This document shows, one piece after another, positions 20,290-31,242 of a DNA stretch of 64,000 bases. The stretch is from Atriophallophorus winterbourni (Eukaryota; Platyhelminthes; Trematoda; Plagiorchiida; Microphallidae), in NCBI GenBank assembly GCA_013407085.1, contig JACCGJ010000601.1, positions 62,001 through 126,000 on the forward strand, read 5' to 3'. Position 1 is the stretch's first letter; the number at the start of each line of letters is the position of its first letter. The notes under the pieces were generated by a model that worked only from the letters and a program-made list of their open reading frames with translations, made no database searches and was not told the DNA's origin. The position numbers and the translations under genes were made by a program.

Positions 20290-22321
20290 CGCCCAATTAA
20301 TCACACACCTTTTCTCTCTGGGCTATTTGAAAAGTTGATCAAGAACGCACTAATAGCTTACTTGGGCCCAAAAGCTCTCTTTTTATTCCAACATGGCTTT
20401 TTAAATCAGAAGTCCTGCATTACCTGTCAGTTGGAATATTTGGACTATATAACCACCTCCATAGATCATGGATTAGCTGTATTGACAGTTTTCTGAGACA
20501 TTACCAAAGCATTTGATAAGGTTCCTCATTCTCTTCTTCTTCGAAAATTATCATCACATGGTATTTCCGGACCCCTATTTAATTGGTTCTGGTCATATCT
20601 TTCTGATCGTACCTTCTCCGTTTCCGTTAATGGCATATCGTCTGAAACACAACCTATACCAAGTGGAGTCATTCAGGGTAGCGTACTAGGTCCTCTCTTT
20701 TTCCTTATACAGTGGAACCTACGTACAACGAACTCGCTTACAACAAATTCCCGCTTATAACGAACACACCATGATTTCCCAAATAAATTCCTTATCTGCA
20801 AGCTTATTTGAAACATGCGTACAACGAATCTGTTCGTTACGAATCTCTCTTATTACGAACACCGTACACTTTCCCGACAGCTATGTTTGTTCAATAAAGT
20901 ACATGCGTACAACGAACTCCCTTTGTCTGGCTTTTAACCCACAACGCTCCGTCAAGAGTGGCCTGCAGTGCGTTAAGAATAGAACTGACACACAGCTTGG
21001 CGAGACACAGGCAGCCTGGCATACAGTGTGCTAACTCACTCGCACGCACGCACAAGAAAATCACGTGAATTCTCTGTGATTGGTAATCACAGACTCATGA
21101 CGAATTGCAATCACTCAGTCAGACACTCCGTCTGTGAAAGATACCAGGAGTGCTCTTGATCTCTACAGAAGATTTTTTTAGAATAAAAGGAAGAGACGTC
21201 GAAAGAAAACTTGAATTTGTGGAGAGAGAGATCGAGGCAGTGGCGAAGTCAAAACTTAAACAAAAGAGTATCGCCAGCTACTTCAGAAAACGTGAGATTG
21301 GAATGTCAGTGTCGCAACTCGCTTACAACGAAATCTGCTTATAACGAACATTTTACTCTCTCCCCAGCGATTCGTTGTACCCGGGTTCCACTGTATATAT
21401 ATTAATGATGTGCAAGATTTTGTAAAAAACTCAAAGCTCTTTATCTTTGCGGATGATATTAAACTTGTTTTAGCTTTTCCAGCCACAGAGATATCACAGG
21501 CTATAAACTCTCTCAACGATGATCTTTCAACCCTTTTAAGTTGGGGCTCACAATGGGGGTTAGAATTCTCAGCTCTGAAGACGCAATTCATGGGTATACG
21601 CTGCTCAATACCCCCTGCTAGTATCATTCTCAACAATACACCACTCGCACCTTCTAAGGAAATCAAAGACTTAGGATTTAGGTATTCTTCATCTCTTAAT
21701 TTCAACGAACAAGTAAGATTTCTTATAGCAAGAGCTAGACAGAATTTTGGTTTGATCAATCAAAATTTCCTCCTTCGTGAAATTAGACTGAGTCTATATA
21801 AAATGAAAGTATTACCGATTCTTGATTACTGTAATATAGCCTACTCTCACATCGCTAGGCGTGACTGTATACTCTTAGAAAGCCTTCAACGTAGAATTAG
21901 CGAAATCATGTTAGGCTACTCTAATCCTTCATCTTATAAAGTACGATGCAGTCTACTAGGCATTGACCCGCTATGGTTACGTAGAATTCGCCTTAATCTT
22001 TCTCTTTTCTTCCGAATCATCACAGAGCACCAAGTTAAAATTAGGTCCACAATGCGCTTCCAAGATTGTAATCGTTATGTACGACGTAACCGAATGAGGC
22101 TATTACATATTCCCCTTACTCGCACTAAAGTTCGACAAAACTTCTTTTTAATTAGGTATGCGCATCTTTGGAATTCTCTTCCACTCCATTTTCGCATGTG
22201 CACATCTACAGGTAAATTTAAAACACTGGTAGATTCTCTTACTGCTCCATCGCTATGCACAATTCTCAAAATAAACACTTCTATAGACAATATATTTTGT
22301 CATGGTATTCCTGGTTATTGA
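20290..22321 (+). mobile_element. 5'-truncated non-LTR reverse transcriptase split by a DNA transposon
   Basis: RT motifs in order: QHGFLNQKSCITCQLEYLDY, FDKVPHSLLLRKL (a TGA stop lies just before in TVF-stop-DITKAF), IPSGVIQGSVLGPLFFLI, then the 684-bp insertion. It resumes with YINDV, FIFADDIKLVLAF (catalytic FADD present) and LRRIRLNLSLFFRI, with the usual post-RT domain to the stop at 22319-22321. The frame from 21410 is open for 303 codons. It is a CR1/Jockey-group enzyme but distinct from the neighbouring CR1 family. Confidence 0.8.
20710..21393 (+). mobile_element. Non-autonomous pogo/Tigger-like DNA transposon
   Basis: Terminal inverted repeats CAGTGGAACCTACGTACAAC at the left and GTTGTACCCGGGTTCCACTG at the right are flanked by TA (20708-20709, 21394-21395). 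The motif TACAACGAA recurs near both ends and inside. A 64-codon frame at 21150-21344 ends KSKLKQKSIASYF, which resembles the extreme C-terminus of Tigger transposases. The catalytic DDE part is missing, so this is a deletion derivative. Confidence 0.8.
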
Positions 22322-22480
22322 ACCAATTGTAAGTGTTTTGTACATTAGCACACGCATAGAACAGTTCGCAATGTACAATATACATGGTATTATTAAGCGT
22401 CAGGTTACCTAAGGTCTATGTATGTTGCATCAAAACCTGGGACTTGTAGTATATGTATGTATACTTATTGTATCTTTATT

Positions 22481-22577
22481 GTATCTGTCTAGGCCTTGGC
22501 AACCTGACAGTATCTCAGCCCACGTGCAGTCTATGACTGTGCGGCACTTTGCCTGCATCAGGCTTGTGCTTTCACTT
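22481..22577 (-). repeat. SINE-1 copy
   Basis: TATCTGTCTAGGCCTTGGCA to GCATCAGGCTTGTGCTTTCA, a complete core in reverse orientation. Confidence 0.75.
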
Positions 22578-22679
22578 CACTCCACTTCACTAGGCTTATT
22601 TCACCCACCTTTTGGCTTAAATATAGTTATCCTTATTGTTTCAATTCAGGATTTTATCATAAACAAATTTCTCTAAATG

Positions 22680-24340
22680 AAAAAATCGAAACATTTAAAA
22701 CATTAGTTTTTATGATTATCTATTTATAACGCTGCTGTAGTGTCAGGTTACCTAGGGTCTAGGCATGTCTCGTCACGTTGCTACACATCTTCATCGTAAC
22801 CGTGCGTATTTTAATCATTTTACCATGTGACCATATCCTTAACCGTTATCTGCCTTCATTTAACCCATTTATGTATGAAAATATGGTTTACCATGATGTA
22901 TTTATTAAAAAAACAAAAAAACGATAACAATGCAAAAAATACTGTTTTTTGTGATCTTTTTTATCGTTTATAATCGATTTACTATTTCTCTTTGATAACC
23001 TCTCATCATGATGGTGAAGAGAATATCTTCAATTGTGTTCCAGTGTCTCCGACTCCCAAACCAACTCACGATACTGGCGCTTGCTCCTTCCGCATAAGAC
23101 TGATTCTTCTATATGAACCGAAAGCCCTACTGCCGAACAGTTTTGGTTTCCCTCATTCAACAATTCTTCGACTTTCCTGGATCGTACAACCGGCCCAAAC
23201 CTAATGCAATTTAAACCACAATATTTCCTCATCCCTCCATTTTCTAATGTTTTTTTCAATTTATCTTCTGTTTTTTTATATACTTTTCTTTATTCACATC
23301 CACCAACATTCCGAAGAAGTCAATTTGTATATTTATGAAAGAACTTTCTTTATTTCATAAATTTATTTTTAATGTGACAATGAAATCTTCATGCGCACCA
23401 TTTCTATTTTATTATTTTTTGTCTTTTATTTTCTTATTTTCAATCCCTGCTCCAGAATCTATCGTATCCTCTCCATTTGCCTAATTTGATGCAATCTAGA
23501 TGAATCTTCATTACTGTGTGACATTGCGCGGAAAAATTAACTTTCTTACCATTGTAAATTTACCATCCTTTATTAAATATTCAAAAATTCCGCTTGATAA
23601 GGTCATTTTTACAATTTATTTATTTCGTACACTGATAACCTGATCATGTTTTGCATGCCTTGGTTTACCAAGAATATAGTATTATTATTATAATAATATT
23701 CATAATAATAGTAGTAGTAATAATACTAATAAAAGCATTAATATTATTATTATTTTTTTATTATTATTATTAATAGTAATGATAATAATAATTTATTCCT
23801 GGTGAACCAGAGCATGAAATGCATTAACAAATTATCAAGATGTTTGCAGCAAAACAATGGGATTGAATGAGTGGCGGGACTTTCAAATTTAGAAAGGATA
23901 TTTTTTTCTAAGTTGGAAATTTTATCCAATATACGTATGAAAATATTCTAAATTTGTAAATAATAATAGAACATTATTCAGTTTGATTATCCAAAGAAGA
24001 GAACAAGGAGAGTGCAAGATGATGAGAGGAACAAATCTACGAAGGAAAAAGCAAAGTATTAAATTATTATGCCATAGAAAAATAAATTAACAACATTATT
24101 ATAAACATCGAAATTATCTTTAATTAACTGGTGGGTATTGTGAAATGAGAAAATGAATGTAAGGGCTCAAATGGGGTGAGGTTTATTCGGCTCATGGGCA
24201 GTAGTAAAGCATTTAGGTAGAACGAGAGAAGAGAAGAAGAAAATGACTTTATTCGTGTACACGAATTTTTAGCAATAAACTCACACGACTTCTAGGGCAT
24301 TGAAGGCGAGATCTGTTCGCCGAATGAATTAAATTGAAGA
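22680..24340. other. AT-rich stretch without genes
   Basis: Contains a long imperfect (ATT/AAT)n tract at 23675-23800. A short repeat at 23640-23700 (GATCATG..CCAAGAATATAGTATTATT) is shared with an insertion at 38.08 kb. No coding frame of note. Confidence 0.6.
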
Positions 24341-24353
24341 AAAACCAGGGAAA

Positions 24354-26362
24354 GCATTGGAAATTTAAACCCGGAGGACGGAAAAGTAGCCGATACCGAC
24401 CTGTCTAAGGCAACTGTCGTCTCTAGGTTTTTCAGTGGCGTTCAGATACGTCATAATTTTTCAAATGCTCCGTCTAGCTCGTTTAATCTACTACCTGATG
24501 ATCCTGCACTAGATGAGTTGTCCTTCATGGAATCCGAGGTGTATGAAGCACTTATCCATGTTCGCGTCAACAGAGCTGAGGGACCAGATGGTATCCACTC
24601 GATTATGTTAATGAATCTCGCCTGAGTGCTTACAGAAACTTTATGCAAGCTCTTCAATTCATGCTCGTACCTGGGAGTGGTTCCTAGTGAGTGGAAAGAA
24701 GCCATAATCGTACTAATACACAAAGGTGGTTGCAGGTCAACTCTTGGTAACTATAGACCTGTCCGCCTGACTAGCATCGTCTCGAAAGTATTTGAAAACT
24801 GTTGCGTGTCAAAATCTGTCAGCATCTTTTTCGGCATTCTTTGTTGAGTGTAACTCAGCATAAATTTCTTGAGGGTAGATCCTGCCTGACTAACCTCCTT
24901 AGTTTTGTCAACATTGCCACTAAAAGGTTGGATGAAGGGAAGCCCGTCGAAGCCATCTACATAGACTCAAGCAAGTCTTTCGATTCCGTAAATTACCGCA
25001 TTCTGAAGATTAAGATAGCAGCAGAAGGCATACGGGGTAGTCTAATTGCTTGGATAAAGGCCTTCCGTACAGGTAGGACATTCCGAGTTAGGGTAGGATC
25101 TACGCTGTCGAATCAAACCGACGTGATCAGTTGTGTATCCCAAGGGTCGGTACTCGGTCCTCTTCTATTCTTGATTTTTATCGACGACATGTCGTCTGCT
25201 TTGAAGTGCCCATGCTTCACTTTCGCTGATGATGTGAAATTCATCGGATCAACGGACGAAAATACCTTCTTGCACGACCTTGAACGGGTCATAAACTGGT
25301 CATACCATTGGGACCTCCCACTGAACCTTAATAAGAGCCAACTCTTATTAGCACTGGTTGATATGATTTCAGGTCAGGTGTCGGGCGATTCTCTCACTAT
25401 TAGCGCCATACAGCGTGTTAAGGATTTAGGAGTTCTAGTTAGGACTGACTTCAAATAGGAGGACCAAAGCTCCAGCTCAACGTGCTCGCAAAGTGCTTTT
25501 TCGGCTGAGATCCTTGTTATCCAGCAGATGACCCGATGTATTTCTGCCCCTTTACAAGGCATTATTTTGGCCGCATTTAGAATATTGTGTCCAGGCGTGG
25601 TGCCCTTACTACAAGAATGACATCGTTCGACTCGAAAGCGTACAGCGTCTCGCAAATCGCATGATTGAGTGTCAGCGAGGGAAACCTTATATTGCACACC
25701 TAGATCTTTTCTCACTTACGCGCTGTCATTTGAAAGGTGACTTAATTGGAACCTTTAAGATCTTGAATGGGTTAAGTGGGGTTGTCATAAACGACTTTTT
25801 TGCCTTGAGTCCCGAGCTTGGCACCCGCAGACATTCACTCAAACTTGCTAAAGAACGATGTAGACTAGACTCCCGAAAAAACTTTTTCAGTCTCAGGGTG
25901 GTCAATTTCTGGAACCGACTTCCAGAAGTACTTATATCCTGCTGTTTTGAAAACGGTTTGGATCGCATCTGGGGTAAGCTTTTTCCTGAATTCTCCCCCT
26001 AATTTCTATGCAAGATTAGGTATTTAACCATATTCAGCGTTGTCTGGTATGTAAGTAAATGCTAGAGTTCTGTTTTTTAATACACAACTCTTCTTTAGCT
26101 GACCTCTCGCCGTACTTGTGAAGAGAGATTTATTTTTATTTTTCTAGCATCATTCATAACGAGGTGAATCCTAAATACAACCCGGATAATCCTTTGGCGT
26201 CGCGATCGTCGAGGATATCCAAATCATAATAAGAAAAAATGCTTTGGCCATGGTGGGTGCTTCTTCGCAGCTTTCCACCGAAAGAAATTCTGGACGCTCG
26301 ATTGGCTCGTTAGCCACTTACTGTCCTGTGTAACCGAGCTGAACTGAACTTAACTTGAGTCA
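24354..26362 (+). mobile_element. 5'-truncated CR1 copy, plus strand
   Basis: Begins within the linker between endonuclease and RT. Frames at 24626-24847, 24802-25458 and 25661-26002 give the RT: FLEGRSCLTNLLSF, IDSSKSFDSVNY, SCVSQGSVLGPLLF and FTFADDVKFIGS (both catalytic Asp present), with the C-terminal HSLKLAKERCRLDSRKNFF. Frameshifts near 24850 and 25460 break it. The 3' UTR ends in CTGAACTGAAC at 26336-26350. Confidence 0.8.
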
Positions 26363-26587
26363 ATTAGTTCAGTTCAGTTTGCACAAGACGATATGTGGCA
26401 GAGTCGCCAATCGAGCGTCCAGAATACTTCCGGTGGTAAGCCAAAAGAGCGTCCACCACTTCGAATAGTAGGTTCAATATTCTTCTGGTATGACTTGGGC
26501 TGGAATGCAACAGAAAAACTCCCTCACCCAACAGGTGAGGAGAGGCATTAGTGCGTTCCAACGACAAATTGAAGAACAACTATAAAA

Positions 26588-29371
26588 TTAGGGATAAAAA
26601 TTGGGAAACACAGAGCGCCAGATCGAGTCTAGTCTATCTTTGAAGCACGTTACTGAAGTAGAACAAACTACCTCTTCGGGCAGACAGTTCCAATGATTCA
26701 CTACCTTTTCGCTAAAGAAGTGCTTACGTGCATTAGACCTGACATGTTGTTTTGCCAGTTTCAGTGAATGGCCTCGAGTACCTACCACTGGCGCAAGAGC
26801 ATACATATCAGCCGGATCAATAGAACTAAAGCCTTTAACGATTTTAAAGGTCTCGATCAAATCCCCACGTAGTCGCCTTCTTTTTAGCGAGAAGAGATCT
26901 AGACTCAACAGTCGTTGTTCATATGACTTCCCAGATTGCCCTTTAATCATACGAGTAGCTAGGCGCTGAACACCTTCAAGCGTGGCAATGTCCTTTTCCA
27001 AGTAAGGAGACCAAGCTTGAACGCAATACTCGAGATGAGGTCTCACTATCGCTTTATACAATGGGATGAAAACCTCCGAGGACCTGCAGGATAAGACTGA
27101 TCGGAGGCAAAAGAGCTGGTTCCTATCGCGTTGTGCAGCAGCTGCACATTGATCAGCCCATTTAAAGTCCGCTGAAACCGCAATACCTAAGTCCCGGACT
27201 TTTGATACCCCAGTTATCTCCAGTATGTTATCAGGTTCAGCAACCTGCAGCTTCGTTGCAGCTTTGGACAGAAGATAGCTTTTGGAGAAGTTGACTGGTA
27301 GATCCCACGTGGCAGACCACTTGATGACCTTTTCTATATCCTCAAAAAGATCCTGTTCGTTCAGCGATCCGATAAACTTGACATCGTCTGCAAAAATATA
27401 GCAGGGACACTAAAGCGAGGATGCCAAATCATCGATGAAGATAAGAAAGAGTAGTGGGCCTAGTACTGAACCCTGCGGGACTCCACTAACAACTCCTGCT
27501 TTCGCGGAATACATATTGCCTATGCGAACGCGAAAATACCGATTGCTCAAGAAGTTTGTGATCCAGTTCTTTAGAGGGCCATCGATGCCTATTAGTCCAA
27601 TCTTCATTGCAAGCAACCTGTGGTTTACCGAGTCAAAGGCTTTACAGAAGTCCAAGTAGAGAACTTCGACCTAGTGGCCTTCATCTAGCCTCCTAGTGAC
27701 CTCATTAAGAAAACATAATAGGTTCGTTAGGCAAGACTTCCCTTTTAGAAAACCATGCTGAGCAGAGTTTAGCAAAGAACCAGAGACAAGGTGGCGACAG
27801 ATCCTGTCCCTAATAAGTCTCTCTAGGGTTTTGCAAAGGATACTAGTCAGACTTACAGGTCTGTAGTTGCAAACTGAAGATCGACTGCCACCTTTATGTA
27901 TAGGAATCACATCAGCCTGCTTCCAAGCACTCGGAATATACCCATACCTTAAGGATGCGTTAAAAAGGAGACCCACCGGTTGTGCTAATACAGGCGCCAG
28001 GTTCTTAATAACTTGAGGGTGAATAACATACGGTCCCGCAGATTTATGTGGATTTGTAGCTTCAAGCGCAAGCCTAACCTCATTATCAGTGAAAATTATT
28101 TCATCGAGGGTAGGAACGCTATCTGACCTTATGTCCACTGGCATATTCGGGAGATCAGTTTGGCGATCAGGCCTCTGAACAGCTCGAAAATGTTCGAGAA
28201 AAGCCGAAGCCTTTTCAGAATCTGAATCTAGTTGAGATCCGTTATCCAGTTGAAGGTTGCCTATGCAATCGCGAGTTTTGCCTTTGGATTGTGCATAGCT
28301 ATAGAAACGCTTTGGGCACTGTCTTATATTACATGCCAGTCGTGCCTCCAAATCACGTTTTGCCTTACGTTGACTTCCCATAGCCTTATTTCTAAGTAGT
28401 TTATACCTTGTCCAGGCCCATTGTGTCTGAGAAGCTTTGTAAGTTTTCCAGGCACGGTCCCGGATTTTAATACCACGGCGCATCGATGGTGTCCACCACT
28501 GAGGCTTATTGCGTCTTTTGACGTGCACCAACGGAGCAAATCTGTCTTGCAGTGTGGACAGACAATGGTGAATAAGCTGCCAGTTTGCTGCCATATCATC
28601 ACCAGAAGATTGTGACAAGATCTGATCTGCTTCTTCTGAGACAACACTCCAGTCTACCCGATTGAAGTTGCGCTTTAGTTTCGGAGGCGGTTTGTCATAC
28701 CTGAGAAGTAGCTGGAAGCTAATCATGATGTGATCACTTTTCCCTAGTGGGGAAAGATATTGCACCTGTCGAACCATTTGCTCATTCGAAGATATAACAA
28801 GATCCAGGACCGAAGGTACACAGCCATGTCGGAACCTTGTAGGCTCAGTTACATGTTGGCTCATAGCATGTCTGTGGGTCCATTCTATGAAGTCCTCAGA
28901 CATCTTATCAGCTTGGCAGCTCTGATTAGGCCAAGATATGTGTGGTAGATTAAAATCACCCACCATAAGAACCTGAGACCCAAGCGCACGTAGTGAACTC
29001 AAATTCTCAAGCAAGTTATACATATCCTGTACTCCTGAATGGGGACTCAAATAAACGCACGCTATTACCGTAGATTGCTTATAAGAGTGAATGAGACAGG
29101 AGCTGAGTTGCACATTGTGCGTGCCAAGCCTAACGTTTAACTCTGAGGTACGGAGGCCTAACCTGAGAAGAATAGCAACACCGCCACCTTGTAATGCACC
29201 CGGTCTATCACACCTGATCACGGAATAGCTGTTGCCAACTATATCGGGAATGTCATCAGATGCAGAGAGCCAGGTTTCTGTCAGTGCAATTACATGCGGT
29301 CTCAACTCATGTGCAAGGATGGAGAGTTCAGACCATTTGTTTCGGATGCTACATGCATTCCCGAGTAGCAC
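26588..29371 (-). pseudogene. CR1 ORF2: endonuclease plus reverse transcriptase, two TAG stops
   Basis: One continuous frame of about 927 codons broken only by TAG at 27673-27671 and 27412-27410. The endonuclease part shows NACSIRNKW, LTETWLSA, VGDFNLPHISW and KSDHIMISF. The RT part shows GFLKGKSCLTNLLCF, LDFCKAFDSVNH, SGVPQGSVLGPLLF and IFADDVKFIGS. The C-terminal region ends VVNHWNCLPEEVV and then a stop. All catalytic positions I can identify are present, so decay is recent. Confidence 0.85.
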
Positions 29372-29479
29372 TGTGGCGGCAGTGTCACGTAATCTATTCC
29401 CAATTAGTCTTGTGTGATTCTCGGGCGGAGTACCCGAGAAGTCAGCACGTTTTTTGGCGTGCTGCTTGCGATAGCCGAG

Positions 29480-30699
29480 TCACCTGGTGCGGCCTGAACA
29501 CCAGCTGTACACTGCAGATTGCTGTGGAATTACAGGGATAATAATACGACCACAGACCTCATCCTCGGACGCTTCCAAGATTTCTGCAGCTGATGAAGCC
29601 CCATCCTTTTCGGATGAACGGCGCCCTCGATTGGACGTTACTTCGGAACGAGAATCTAATAGCTTTGTAAAACCCCGCTTGTCGTTATTAGAGGTCTTTA
29701 CAATCTGATCCCTCCTATTTGAAGCGGAAGAGTATTGTCTTATCCGAGAGGGAGGGTTGTCCGGCTTAACCTGCAGTTTGTCTAGAGTTGCTTCGGCGAT
29801 GTGGTCAGCCTTAGATAGTAAAGCGTCCCGATCCGCCTGGTATTTGAATTCTACCAGGATTGGCCTAGGGCGATTGTCCATCTTCCATTTTACAACACGG
29901 TGAATTCGCATTGTAAGAGTGGAAGGCCTCAGACTTACCATCCGGATAAGATCGGTGATACATCTGCGATCTAAATATTTTCGAGACTTCGATTCCTTGA
30001 TAAATGGCTCTACTCGATTAAAAACCAGTACATATCGTGTTTTAGTTTTTGGAGCAGGGGTGCCACGCAGTGTATCGAATTGCTTGCGCAAATCATTCAA
30101 TTCCTGGATAATGTGATCCAGTGCGGGTGATCCGGCAACATTTTCATCTTGCTTCCGTTGGGAAGTAGCTTTATTCGCCTTCCTACGCCTCTTCGGAATC
30201 TCTGCTACAGTAACCACCCTGCTAGTAGAAGCTCGAATTGGAGAACGAGATACTGGCCATTTATGTCTGTGTCCTGTGTGGATGCAGTTTTTTTGGCGTT
30301 CTTGGTAGCACGCTTTTTAGATCTGACCACCTTAGAAGAGGTAGCCTGCTTGATAGGACGTCGTAGCTGGCTAGATTTGTCAGCTATGCCAGTGCCAGCC
30401 ATTGTATCAGAACGTACACTAGCCCTCACAACAGATGCAAACGTTGGGGCAGGTATAGAATCTGACGAGCAAGGCAACGTCCGACTATTCCTTGGCTTTA
30501 AACAAGCGGCGTCTGTGGCAGCCTGATGACAGCCGCTACAGTACCACTGCAACCAGCGGTACTTCGCATAAATCCCATAGTGAGATTTATGTATACCTGA
30601 ACAACTAGGATGAGCCTAAAGCTTGCATGCTGTGCACTCAATTCCTTTTGCTACTATTTTGCCACATTTGACATTGAGGCATGAATTTCTAGTACTCAT
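29480..30699 (-). pseudogene. CR1 ORF1: PHD finger, coiled segment and RRM-like domain (broken)
   Basis: Starts MSTRNSCLNVKCGKIVAKGI. A TAG replaces the Trp before AHPSCSGIHK in the PHD finger, and a frameshift lies near 30217. The second half has a helical stretch (DHIIQELNDLRKQFDTL). A nucleic-acid-binding RRM-like fold follows (YVLVFNRVEPFI to RPRPILVEFKY). The family role is binding of the element RNA in the RNP. Confidence 0.75.
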
Positions 30700-31242
30700 A
30701 TCTGACAGATAATATGATGAGTAATGAAACGTTACCAAAAATACAAGCTGATTTTATCGCTAGCGTAATAAGTCAGCAAAATATGGAGAATATAGTAAAA
30801 TAGTGATTCTATTTTACTGCAAGTTCAAGGAATAGTGAAAATTCGTAATATTTTATCGGAGCGTGGAAAAAACTACCAAGTTCAGTTCAGTTCAGTTCAG
30901 TTTGCACAGGACAGTATGTGGCTAACAAGCCAATCGAGCGTCCAGAATTTCTTTCGGTGGAAAGCTGCAGAGAAGCACCAACCACTGCCAAAACGTTTAT
31001 TCTTTTTGTCTATTTGAAATCTTCGCCGATCGCGAAGCCAAGAGATTATCCGGGTTGAACTTAGGAAGCACCGCTTTATAGCCGATGCTGGAAAAAGAAA
31101 AAGCAGTTTCTCTTCACCAGCATGGTGAGAGGTCAGCTGAAGTAGCATTGTGTATAATAAATTAAAAAACACAGAGAACTCTAGCCCTCACTTTATTTAC
31201 GGGATAACGCTAAAAGATGAAAAACCTAAGCTTGTATAGCAA

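Larger units (their letters stand above)
26362..30875 (-). mobile_element. CR1 copy, nearly intact (array member 1)
   Basis: A full-length element: 5' leader (about 30870-30700), ORF1 with PHD-like finger, ORF2 with endonuclease and RT, 3' UTR and a (CTGAA)n tail at 26362-26378. It is a slightly different subfamily from array members 2-4. The tail faces the tail of the plus-strand copy at 24.35-26.36 kb. Confidence 0.85.

Noticed and set aside
26162..26340. Host gene exon between the two CR1 tails
   Set aside because: The sequence matches the CR1 3' UTR seen at 30.9, 35.7 and 40.5 kb.
30149..30526. 125-codon plus-strand frame
   Set aside because: Antisense of CR1 ORF1.
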